Part shown: positions 11,101 to 22,195 of the stretch, piece after piece
How the letters are laid out: the number at the start of each line of letters is the position of its first letter
Position numbering within the stretch: position 1 is the stretch's first letter
Assembly (NCBI GenBank): GCA_035772785.1
Contig: JAOCPU010000001.1
Span: forward strand, 1,612,001-1,676,000
Length of the DNA stretch: 64,000 nt
Source: Phlebiopsis flavidoalba
Lineage: Eukaryota > Basidiomycota > Agaricomycetes > Polyporales > Phanerochaetaceae
Direction: 5' to 3'
Translations under genes and position numbers: made by a program
The notes under the pieces: generated by a model
What the model saw: only the letters and a program-made list of their open reading frames with translations
The model's database searches: none
Told to the model about the DNA's origin: nothing

Positions 11101-14100
11101 GGCAGCGATATCACCAAGAACACCAATGTTCTCCGAGAAAATGTACTCGCGGGTTACCGACAATCGCGAACACCGGATTGTCACATCCCGAGAACTCCCT
11201 TGTTGCCCCACTGCGGCACATACGGACTTCTGGCTCGAGAGGTTGTACTCCTCGAACACCTCGCCGCGCCGAGGATGTTTCGCGGATCTTGAATGCTACC
11301 TCCTCAGAGATAGGTCTGTCTCTGGTTCAAGCGTCCTGATGAAGCTCGCAAGTACTCTCCCTCGCGGTAGAAGATGATGGCGTGGCTTCTTGGTTAGCGG
11401 ACTTTTGCCGTCACCGAGAATCGGTTTTCCGGCGGAGCTACCGACGCTGCGGGGAACTGCGGGCTTGCGCTTGGCCAGTTCCCCTGGGGATCATTTCCGA
11501 AGTGCCATCGATGAGGATGGAGAATAGACGTCGGGTTTCGCCACCACGGGTACACCGGGTTCTTCGTCGAGGTAGGCATCTGGAGGTCGGGATACGCACG
11601 AAGCAACACGGAACTCGGCGTTCTCTCTTGTGCCTTCTTCCTTGTTGAACTTGGCGTATGCGCTGCATGAGACTGCGTGAACTTGAACTTTGCGACGCGC
11701 CATGCGTTATTTTTTTTTTCTAGCTCGCGCTCCCGAGACGGTCGGTGTTGCCTGCGAACCTCTGAACGATATGAAGGGTTTCTTCGACACCGGTCACTCC
11801 AGAGGAGCTTGATCGCCTTCTCGAGTAGTCTTCATGTTTTCTCATGCCAGAGACAGTGGCGGTAGAGTGTCCTGGGCTACGCATGGAGGCCCCAGATAGC
11901 GGTGGTACGCCGAGCGGTGGACTCAGGAGAGGCCGAGGTCCTTTCAAAGCCATGCAGTAGCCAATCAACGGAATATCGGTCGTCGTGCGCCTGAGCCCTT
12001 CTCAGCATATGGCATCGGCTAGCCCGCCGGGTCCATAAGTGGGAACGACGCACTCACCCCGATAAACTCTTGGGCTATCCTTGACAAAGAAAGTTTGGTC
12101 ACAAAACCCCCATTCCTATCAGGGTGAAGCTGCTTAGAGGTATTCCAGGAGCGGTCACACGTTGTGGTTTTTGTAATCCCTGCTCCCTGATGATCTTCAC
12201 GCACAAGCTGAGGAGAAATCCTTCTTTCAGAATAGTGGGGAAGAACGAGGACCGTGCCGTGGGTGCCATGGCGTCAACGGGGGAGTGCCTCATCGGGAAA
12301 GGGCCGGGTGATGTGAGGGACGATGCAAAGGAACTGAGGAATCACGTGCGTTCTGTGCCTCTCACCCCTCCCGTGTGGGCGGGAAAAGATGAATCGCTCG
12401 CTGTTGTTCAGGCCCGTATTATCTCATCCGGTGGAAGGATAAGGAGGTGCGCGAAGCGCGGTCCCCGGCTTTCCATTGGGGCCACCGTGTCCGTGGGGAT
12501 AGGGGGACGTTTGGGACTCGTGGCCGTATCGGAGCAGCCAAAGGTGTTCTACTCTCCGGTAGACATGTAGAATGGACTTCATAGCGTTTCGCAGGATCTG
12601 TGTGTGTACTAGAACCTATTTTCCTACATTGGACAAATTTAGCTAGTGCCGCTTAAACGTACCGGGCGATTATGTCTGATTGCAACTACCTTTGGGTTTG
12701 TACTTGACTTCCATTTTCGGCGGTGTAGCGAGCCAGCTTTGCGTAGATGCCGCTTTGGCAACGGCGCGTGTAGACCTCTCTCCAAGCGCGTCCAGAGGGA
12801 CAATCCGAGCGCGAACGAACGACCGATACCTGAACACTACTGACCCAGATGATGTACCACAGGTACGTAGTTCCAGGAAGAACAGAATCAAGTCCATGGA
12901 CATACATGCATCGTCAGGCGAAAGGAACCTGATTGCTGGCAGGAGGGCACTTCCTAAAGTATCTTGTCATTGCAATTCTGGACCTTTGTGCGCGCCATGA
13001 CGGCAATGTGGGGCTGTCTGAATGACGAGGTCAGGAAGAAGTATGACTCGACAAACTTTGCATCCGAAGACGAGACACCAGAGAAGAATGGATGCCTGCG
13101 CGAGCCGCCGCATGTGGGAAGGGTCGGGTAGGATTGCCGTGACGTGCTGTGGAGCGAGGTCAAAGGCGGGTACTTGCGCGACTTGCCCGCGACAACTGGT
13201 CACCGAACATTCGACCAGATGGGATAAGACCGAACGCCGCGGTGGCAACCACTGAGAATGAAGAATCTGACGATTGATTCCACACAATCAGAGGGATATT
13301 GCCGTGTATTATTGGGTCGGTCGTCCCACACATGGCGATATACACAGTCGGACCACCAGTGAGGGCGAGGACGATGAGGAGGAAGATGAGGCGACAGCGG
13401 TCAGATGTGACGCGTTGTTCCACGTTGTCGGGACGTATGAAAACTCGGCAATTGTGGCAAGCAAGAAATCCATGATGAGGATCTGAAAATTTGCAAATAT
13501 GACAGCACCGCACGAGAGCGGTAGCGGACCAAGTTCATGGGCGCAGTACGGGGAATTGCTGTTTTTGTGGCGCATACACTTGGGGCGAGTTGAATGCAGT
13601 GTAGAACCAGTACAAACCGCAATGTTCATGGAATCCAGATACGGTTGAAGTTGACGAGTAGATGTGGATACAGACCGCTTCTCGAAGTAGGTCTTGAAGA
13701 AGACCTTGTTCCAGTCGACCTGGCTGAGCTTCATCCAACGCTGTGGCAGGTTGGGGAAGTCGACGAGTCGTTGCTTGGAAAAGATTTCAGTTGGAGTACT
13801 GGCTTCGTGGACAAACTCGCACTTACACCATTACCCAACACGATCTTGGCAAGACCCTCCGGATACCAGAACAGTTGATTGACTGTCATCGTACCCGATA
13901 ATTTGAATCGTGATCCTTCTCTTTCCCGTACAAACTTGCCCTCTACGACTTCGTAGCCTTGTCGCGCATGAAACGATAGAGGGGTTTGACGACCTGTTCG
14001 AGGGTAGATACCTTCAGGGACGGGGTCGATCCGGTTCTGACACATTAGGGCTCCGGGTAGTAGTCGTCGGCGCACTTACAGATGAAGCAAAGACACTCGG

Positions 14101-15128
14101 GAGTGAACCGAATGTTACCTGCCTCACCCCAGCACAGCAAGTACAGGGCGACTTGCCGAAGACGATCATACTGGCTCATGTTGTTCATCGCATTACGCCA
14201 GCGGTTGAGTGCGCTGTCGAGCGACTTGGGCTTCGCGTTTCCGCCCTTGACGCTCCGGAGGCGTTGCAAGCCGGGGTTGTTGGACTGCCCAACGGAATCA
14301 TCCAGGTTTAATTGTGCTGCTCAAAGTACCATTTTGCGGTAGTTCGCGTGCTGTCCGCCGAATGTAGTCAAGCGTGCACAGTCAGCAGCGCCTGGTTCGG
14401 TGTCATGCGCGACGCTCTGGAGGTCGAGCGCAGTCATGAGAAATGTCATCAAACTATTACAACACGTCAAAAATTGGTGTCTCGGAGTGTTGGTCTGGCG
14501 GGATCTTCCATACCTGATCCGAATTGAGTCTTTTTGAAACCCGAACTTCTGGTGTCAGATCCAAAAAGATATCCTCGATTTTTCTGTGGAGATAGGATCC
14601 ATAGATGCGCTCTGCAGTCCAGGCAGGATACGGCTCCCTACGACCAGGAATGTCGGAAAATGGGCTCTGACCGAAGCCGGCGGTACTGGTGCTCATGTGC
14701 GAGTCTATTCCGAGGCACGAATAGTGCCGGTCATAATCATTGACATCCTCAACGTCTGGCGGCAGCGGCTATAAAACACGTCTAGGTCAGTCTCTTAGAG
14801 AAAGGGTAGGCACGGCAGTGGAAGATTAGGAAGGTTGAACACGAATCGCGTATGACACCACAGGACGCGTCACAATAGGTGCGGCCGCGCGACCGTCACG
14901 AGCTCGAGTCGGGGACTCACAGTTTGGGTGCTGTACTGTCCAGAGTGAACCATAGTAGGCCTGGGGATCGTTCAAGGGGACAGCGCTGGCGTTTCCGACT
15001 GGAGTACATGTCGCTGCCAACGGATAGTCCATGGAATACTGAATGAGACGGCTGCGAATAAGGCGAAGGTTGTTGGTCCGAGAAGGATTTCGACCGCCCG
15101 GTTGACCATAGGGTATATGGCCAGACAT
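8130..15128 (-). CDS. FKS1: 1,3-beta-glucan synthase catalytic subunit (frame-disrupted)
   Basis: This large plasma-membrane enzyme makes cell-wall beta-1,3-glucan from UDP-glucose, is regulated by Rho1, and is the echinocandin target. The start at 15128 gives [15 protein letters not shown], the usual Gly/Tyr/Pro-rich leader. Family blocks follow in order: PYPAWTAER and EDIFLDLT near 14600-14640; [20 protein letters not shown] and [20 protein letters not shown] near 14080-14230; [22 protein letters not shown] and [10 protein letters not shown] near 13840-14040; [16 protein letters not shown] near 13680-13720; then [24 protein letters not shown] sequence near 11100-11160, [18 protein letters not shown], the C-terminal membrane region, IDRLHSTML near 8500-8530, and finally [17 protein letters not shown] ending at the stop at 8130-8132. 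The 7-kb span fits about 1,750-1,800 residues plus short introns. Many indels break the frame. Some transmembrane exons, near 9900-10500, are only faintly legible. Confidence 0.94.
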
Positions 15129-17990
15129 GGTGGGGGGCTATACGTGGCTGGTGGTCGCGGGGAGAGGCAGAGTTGTGATTATGTCCTCTTCACAGTAAGC
15201 GGACGGGCCTGTCGGTGGTTCGGGACGAAGCGCTTTCGCCGAGAGATGGTCTGCAGAGTCTATTAAAGAGCGAAGATGACCAGCAACAGCTCGTGTTGGG
15301 TCTAGTTAGAGAGAAATGCTTGAAGATGGGCGGAACGCATGAAAAGCGAAGGAGGGAGAGTCAGGCAGGCGGCGACCTGGGAGATGTGGACGGAGGAGAT
15401 TCAAGCAGCGAGAGTCTCTGCCTCCAGAGTCCTCGCCCCGTGGGAATCTCGTCTCTAAGTGGCCCCCTTAGTTTCTTTTCTGCTGTCTTCCTTTGATCCC
15501 ATCGACCCCCCCTTCTTGTTCAACGCTTTTGCCTCACTGCCCGAACGACTAGCGGCGAGAGCCTATCCGGACATCCACATCACTATGTCATACTCGTACC
15601 TGCCCCCTCTTCTCTCCTCACGAGAACCCAGCCTTGCGAGTACCGGTATTGTGCGCACCCACAGCGGTTGCCAGGCTCTACGATATCTTGGTCGGGTAAC
15701 TCCATGTGCCACGCGCAAATCTGAATCATGTCGCAACCCGTCCTTTGTAACGCGTCCAACAAACAGAGAATTTGTTAACCAGGAGGATGACAGAAGCCAG
15801 ATGTGATGCAATCCCCGGAGCTAGTAGTAGATTAGCTGCCTAGGAGCGGAACATCCATCCTAGTGATACAATCAGCACCAGAACCCCATAAAAGTCCAAA
15901 GAAAGAGCAAAGCTACATGAACGCGTGATGCTACATCTTCCATGTCTGAGCGTTCTGCGTCCCTAGTCGTGGTCCCTCCGCGCCGGTGGCTTCCACCACG
16001 TGAACCGTGAAGCGAGCTGTGAGGCATCTTACTTGACTCCCAATCTTCTAGTTTGCAGGTCCGTCACCCGGCAGGGCGGCGGTCCGTGCGGCATAATTCT
16101 CATTGCCCCTTGCGGAAGAGAATAAAACGTTGTGTCACGCGCTGACGGGTATCAGTGTCTTTCGACTCCAGGTGGAACAAGTCGATGGACTCCGAGCGAT
16201 GTGGCTCGTATGCCGTCACATTTGTGAGTCAACACGATGCAGGCATGGTCTTACGTGCGTGGGACTATTGGAGCCTGTGTTCCCGAGAAGACGAAGATGA
16301 GTCGCGCTTTCGGTCAGGATTTGTCTCGCTCGTGCTGCTGCGCGCATGTGCCAGATCGCCGCCCCAATGGGTCCAAGTTGATTTCCTGGCATCCGGGCCA
16401 CAACCTAATCAATTACAGAACCACCTGTCGTGGGACAAAGCAGGGCCAGTCATGATGGAGTCTCACATCTTGAGAATGTTCTTAGACTCAATAAACGAAC
16501 CTTAAGGGTAGAAGTCCTGCGTTCCACACGTCCAAACCGCTTCTTGGCCTCTTCCACAGTGTGCTTCGAAGATTTTGCGCGCGTCTTTGGCCATGAAACT
16601 TTTTTACTGCGACTTCGAGCACAGGACTAGGTAGAGGTACCGTTAGGCTTGAATAAAGGTGGCTTCGCCACAGATGGGCGGCCTTGAATAGCGGTAGGGG
16701 GTCGTGCAGTAAAGCTGTATATACATGAGTCAGGGTCACGCGAATGTGCCACAGAACGTACAAGATGCAGTGCTTGTAGGCATTGTTAGTTGTTTGTCGT
16801 GGCCAAAGATTAGTTATGTGGTGATTATGGGGAATGAACGTAGGATACAGGTGCGGAAGTAGCAGGTTGAGGATAAAAATGACACCGCAATAGACCTCCG
16901 GAGCCGGTCCTAGGGTGGATATTCCCACCTGAAACAGGTTGTTTCCGGGCGGATTTTGGTGCCATATTCCCACGGCCCCATTGCCGAACACAACGCAGTT
17001 TTGGTCCCCAAACTCCAGTCCTCCGCACCGTGAATGTCACGTGAGCGCTCATCTCGCGACGCGATCTGCGTCTCGGAGCGTCGTCCGTGCGCCCTGTAGA
17101 AGGCCAACTCGAGATGGCAACACTCACGTCCAGGGGTGATAGTCCTGCCTTCCTCTTCAAAAGCTGTGTGGTGCAATGACTAAACCTCAGTCTCAGATAT
17201 TCCGGCCGAAGGTATCGTTCAGTCGTGTAACTTATCGGACGACGCGGCATGGTACTACTATCGTTGCCAAGTACCAACTGACGCAGCCCAGCCCGTCTCT
17301 CCTATGAGTGGGGCTCTCCTGACTAGAGACACTAGGCGAAGGCTGTTTATGTACCGTCGCTGGTCAATCCAATGTGTATCAAAGGCGCTCCGTGCGATAC
17401 CCTGAATGAAGTTTCACGTGCTCGAAGGCACAAAATTGGCGTATAAGCCCTACCAGAGGAGCCGTCGAGACCACGATTTGCTACGAGTCGCGAGGTGATA
17501 CCCATATACGGAGAAGAAGATTCACCCTCTAGGTCTAACCGCGGAGCTCTTGAAACTCGTCGACCCGAGGCTGTGGGCCCTTATCATACAGCTTTAATAG
17601 TGGCCCTTCCGCCAGAGTCATAATTCCGGACATACCAGCCTTACTCTCTACGATGCCTATCTACCTCTCCCTCCTAGGATATACCCAACACGGTGTGCAT
17701 TTCTCCTTGATAACCATGCTTGGAGCTTCGGTGAGCTGTTCAGAGCTTGATTGACGATTACTATCATGGAGCCCTAGGGCAGCTACACCACAGCTGTGAC
17801 TGCACATGGACATTGGCGCGACAGCCATTGCTGAACGGGCGTCAGGACACATCTCTAAGACTTTGTAGGTGAAAAATACACAGCATGACAGAATCTTGTC
17901 GGACCCTTGGGGCCTGCGCATACTGTTAGTCTTCGAGACTGCATGAGGATCAATAACTCCGTCATCCCGAGCCTACTGCAGTTTCCGCTT
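15129..17990. other. No recognised gene, about 2.9 kb
   Basis: The first 500 bases are probably the FKS1 promoter and 5' leader. The open frame at 15215-15496 on the plus strand has no motif. Two places look mildly protein-like: a plus frame at 16155-16505 and minus frames over 16490-17277 with a hydrophobic patch near 16830-16900 and a possible GTGAGT donor near 17128. I cannot join either into a gene or name a family. Confidence 0.35.
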
Positions 17991-17999
17991 CTAAGCGTG

Positions 18000-19456
18000 C
18001 TTGGTGAGTGCGATCTCTAGGCACGCTATCCACTCATAACCTTCCCTCCAGACATCCGGGGAACATCCTGCTCCGTCAAACGAAGCTTATGAAGAGACAC
18101 ATTTTGCTCCCGGAACAGATGACTATCGTTATATCATCCTACGCCGCTGCGAGAAGCGTTATCCAGCCTAGCGCGGCGAACTTCATCTTCTTTGTTCTCT
18201 CCATCATCCCAGAGCCATTCTCACTACACATCACAAGTTGGACTATCGGATATCTGAGCCCCCAGAAAACGTCGCACTCATTCTGGCCTACACCCTTCCG
18301 ATGTTTTCGGTAGTGCAGGTCCAGCGGATGAACCTCCCAGAACGCGCCCTCCTCATCCTGTGCGCGCCCCTCCGATGTTTTCGGTAGCGCACGTCCAATA
18401 GAAAGAGCCCGCGCTGGTACGTGCCTCCGACTCACCTTACCAAAAATCGTCTCAAAAAATTACCAATCTCTTCACTGTGTAGATGTTGTCACTCTCACTA
18501 CCCCCTCCCGGGTCGGCACAAGCGCTGAACGCTTGATGAACATGGCCGCATCTGTGGAAAGCCAAAGGCATTCTCGAGAAAGAGCGGTTTGCCGCTTTCT
18601 ACTCTGCGTTTGGCCATGAAGGCTGGCCTTCCTACCGATTCTTGCAACGTTGGTTCGGCAATGCATAGCGCGCTTACACGTGGGCATATTAGGAGGCCCT
18701 GGTACGGGCGGGATCTGTCCAGCAAGAGGCAAACCCCCTCGACCAACAAGTTGAGGCTTTTCCGAGAACCTCCGCCGTGGGCTGTTCTTCACGAAGCTCA
18801 GGCACCCGCCTTTGAGCAAGCCGTTACTCAACACTTGCCACCACAGTCGCTCTCGTGACGCGTCAGATGATAAACCGCAATCTTCACAGGCGCTAGTCGA
18901 GAGCAACACAGCTCGACAATCCATACGAGCCGTGTTTCGGACTACTCGAGAAGCGAATGGGGAGCTCGAAGCCACCTTCGAGCTCCGGAGAACCGTCACA
19001 TCCAAAGGCAGGACGCGTCAATCCCTTCTCACGACAAATGGTCAGGAGCGTGTTCGCGACAAGCAACGCGAAGAGATGGAGCCTGAAGCTCCTCCCGCTG
19101 ACGCGAATACCGGCGCGCAAGAAGCTCAGGATATCGTTAGCCGTGGATGACGTACAGGAAGAGCTTTGAAGAGCCGGAGGATCCAGTGCCGAAATCAGCA
19201 CTCGTCATACCCCCACGTTCCGAACCGACGAAACCGCTCAAACCTATCCTTTCTCGCTGCCCCAGGCCCATATTTCCGGAGCAAGAAGCAGCAATACAGA
19301 AAAAAAGCACAAGCCGCAAGCTTCATCACGAGGTCCAGCTCCAACCAAGCCCTGACGCCGAGCGCAGACGCAACAGGTCCAGTCCAAGCTGAGCTCATTT
19401 GCCGGGGGACGCGGTGTCAGCGCTCTCGCGCGACCCTCGGGCTCTGGATTTCATCC
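18000..19456 (+). CDS. Unidentified protein, approximate extent
   Basis: I do not recognise a family. Coherent protein-like pieces occur in order on the plus strand: SEPPENVALILAYTLPMFS and VQVQRMNLPERALLIL near 18255-18360; EERFAAFYSAFGHEGWPSYR and FLQRWFGN near 18580-18660; DDKPQSSQALVESNTARQSI near 18860-18930; then a charged, proline-rich tail with KQREEMEPEAPPADANTGAQ near 19060-19130. The composition suggests a folded N-terminal half and a disordered C-terminal half. The frame changes often, and both ends are estimates. Confidence 0.35.
18297..18386 (+). repeat. Short direct repeat, 74-base spacing
   Basis: The 16-base string tccgatgttttcggta occurs at 18297-18312 and again at 18371-18386, followed by related bases (gtgcaggtcca and gcgcacgtcca). 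In one frame both copies encode PMFSV followed by a similar residue string. It may be a local duplication, true or artefactual. Confidence 0.6.
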
Positions 19457-19459
19457 TGA

Positions 19460-20230
19460 CAGACGGCCGGACAGGCCGAGCTCAAGGCAACGACAAAAAT
19501 AGGGGTGGGTAGCAGCGGCCGCGGGGGAGCCGTCGGGACCGCAGCAGCAGCCTGTGTGACCGCTGCTGCCTCATGCCGCAAAAGAAACGAAAGAGCACGG
19601 ACTCGAGTAAATCGTTTGACTGGAAAAAGCTGGGGGAGTTGATATAACGAGGAAGAGTTTGTGTGGCGTATGACACAAATCTTGGGATGTAGTTGGAGAA
19701 ATACGTATGGGCTGTGCTCAGCTGAGTGTAAGGAAGATGAAGTCTTGTGCGTTCTGCAGCGGGGAAGGCTTCTTGGTGCCTTCCGACACAGCCTGTATTT
19801 CGGGATTAGATTGTGTAGCTTGTAAGCCTGTATCTACGAATGGACCAGGACACTTTGGTGAGTCTGTGCCGTTTTCGTGTATGTGGCGAAAATGGTGTTG
19901 GCGCGACCGAAAGCAATGAGTAATAAGCGTGTGGGACACTCGCTGGCAGCGACTGTGAGGCTGCAGACTTGCCAAGTACGGGCATGTCCGCGGAGAAGCA
20001 GCATGGATTGATCCGTGTCCACGCGTCTGCCTCCGTCGTCGATCAAATCATCATGTCCGAGCGTGTCAGAGGACGATCGCGTGAAGTTTATCAGCCCTCT
20101 TTGCCTCACTCCACCTCCTCGCCTACCTCTCACTGACACCCCGAACCATATTCTCCTCGCCACATTGCCTCCCCCCCCCCCCCCGCCCCCCAACCCACAC
20201 AACCCCCCCCCCCCCACCCACGTTTAGCAC
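19460..20230. other. Intergenic with homopolymer C tract
   Basis: No gene is seen. Short frames on both strands near 19700-19980 carry no motif. The stretch ends in a C-rich tract at 20168-20219, just before the PTC7 start. It is likely the promoter and 5' leader of PTC7. Confidence 0.4.
20168..20219 (+). repeat. Poly-C tract
   Basis: Two long runs of C (14 bases at 20171-20184 and 13 at 20203-20215) are separated by a mixed C/A stretch, all 12-60 bases upstream of the PTC7 ATG. Pyrimidine-rich leaders are common in fungal promoters, but the exact run lengths are unreliable. Confidence 0.75.
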
Positions 20231-21955
20231 ATGACAGTCTCCTCTTCTATCCCAAATACCCTCCTCAAGGTCTCTCGCACGACCTCTACTCCCAAACCAC
20301 ACCATGTCCTGCCCCTCATGTCGCAGAACAATGGCCACCGATGCGCGCTGCCCCGGCCCCTATCGCTTTCATGTCCGGCGCAAGCTGGGCTGGCAAACCA
20401 GCGCAACCACGCCAGAGGCGAAGCTCTATGGCTTCCGTTCGGAAGACGACAGTGAGATAGGACAGTGGGGCGGGACCACGTTTTCTATCTCGACCAAACG
20501 ACACGGTATGGGCACGCATATCTGGCGAGGATTTCTTTTACATTCAGGAGGGTGCGCCACTGTGATGCTCTAAACTGTGTGAATCTCTCTGACATTTGCT
20601 AAAACAGATGCGTAGTCAGTCGGTAGATGTCTCTGTCTGTCTCGTGCCCGCATCCCGGCTTACCCTCTTGCTCTTCTGACCGCTTTGCAGGGTAATCTCA
20701 CTCGGCGTCGCCGACGGGGTGGGCGGATGGGTCGACTCGGGTGTAGATCCATCGCTCTTTTCCCAGGCTCTCATGTACCACGCTCACCGATACGCCAAGC
20801 TCGGCTGGGCGGGCGAACCAGAGATCGATCCAACACAGGACTATGAGGAACGCCAGCAGTTGAGGGCTGGGAGCTCTCACCGATGGAATGCATGGACCTG
20901 GCGCATGGTGGTGTTATGCGGGAGAAGGCCGTCATGGCTGGTGTGTCCCGATGGTCTCACGTATATGAACTCACTCCTAACATGATACTCAGGCTCAAGT
21001 AACAGCATGCATAGTCAACATCAACGCATCAAGCGGACTATTACGAGCTGCAAAGTATATTATTTACGCATTCGTTTGGAAGTTCAACTAACCGACGCAC
21101 TCTTTTCAGTCTAGGAGATAGCGGGTTTTGCATAATACGCTCGTCCTCGATGATTCACTTTTCAGCAACCACAAACGCATTTCTTCAACTGCCCAAAGTC
21201 AGTATAAATTCCAAAACGCCCACTTCTGACCCACAATAATTCATGGAATATTAGACAACTTGCCAAACTACCTGCACGACAACGATTACGCGGCGGAGCC
21301 TGCTGCGACCCCGCAAGCGACGCCGACAACGTCACTATGAAGCTAAGGGACGGCGACCTCGGTCATATACGTGACTATTCGTGCGTATGACTTTCCACAC
21401 TTTTATGGAATTATCATCACCTAATGAGACCGGAAGACGGACGGCCCTCTCATAAACAACGTCTTCCCTTCCGAGCTAGTCTCAATATGCTCCCCGTCGT
21501 CTCCCGCGCCAATACCAACACGCGCCATCCACGATTCAATCACAATCCTTCCCACACGGCCAAGCCAAGGGCGAAGTACGACTCTTTACATTTCTTACTA
21601 CTCTCGTGTGCTGAAGGTTCCATACAGCCGTACCAATTTGTGCGCGAGGAAGAAGACGCGCAGGTGCAGACCATGGCGCCGGAGCGCATCGTCCAATTTG
21701 CAGGGCTGTGCATGCACAATAAGAAGCGGGTGAGCCCGTTCGAGCGGGCGGCGGGCCCGCAAGAGGGGGATGTTCTTCCGTGGAGGGGGGTAGGTCGCGC
21801 TATTCTTGGGCTGTCATATGAACTCTGCTGACGTTGATATTCAAACGGCAGAAAGTCGACGAGTAAGTCCAATGGTATTTCTGTTCTGACGACCGTCTAT
21901 TGACAAGTATAACAGCGTGACGGTTATCGTAGCTATGATACGCGAAACAGCATAG
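20231..21955 (+). CDS. PTC7: PTC7-type mitochondrial PP2C-family protein phosphatase (frame-disrupted)
   Basis: This is a metal-dependent Ser/Thr phosphatase. Yeast Ptc7 acts in mitochondria and activates Coq7 in coenzyme Q synthesis. Visible blocks in order are: YRFHV with [11 protein letters not shown] across a frame change near 20360-20400; [16 protein letters not shown] near 20520-20550, ending at a GTGCGC donor; [20 protein letters not shown] at about 20706-20766, holding the metal-binding [37 protein letters not shown] near 21017-21050; [19 protein letters not shown] after an intron ending [16 protein letters not shown]; and a last exon [13 protein letters not shown] with the stop at 21953-21955. 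Introns are about 50-60 bases. The ATG at 20231 gives a Ser/Thr/Arg-rich leader fitting a mitochondrial presequence. Several indels are present. Confidence 0.88.
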
Positions 21956-22195
21956 GTCCGATTGGACCTGACCTCTGGATCATGAGTTGTATGGTCCTCT
22001 TCTGTGAATTGAGATTTCCAGTGACGTGACTATCGTGTACCTCGAACAGCCCTTCGAAAGGTTTTGTTTTAGCCGGCTGCCAGTCCATCGCGCATTCGAC
22101 TTTGTATACCCCACTAATATCATTTCGAGCGGACTCGATCCATTTTCGTGTCATATAATACATCAGTGTGTCCTATTCCTTGTTGAAGCAACTTT

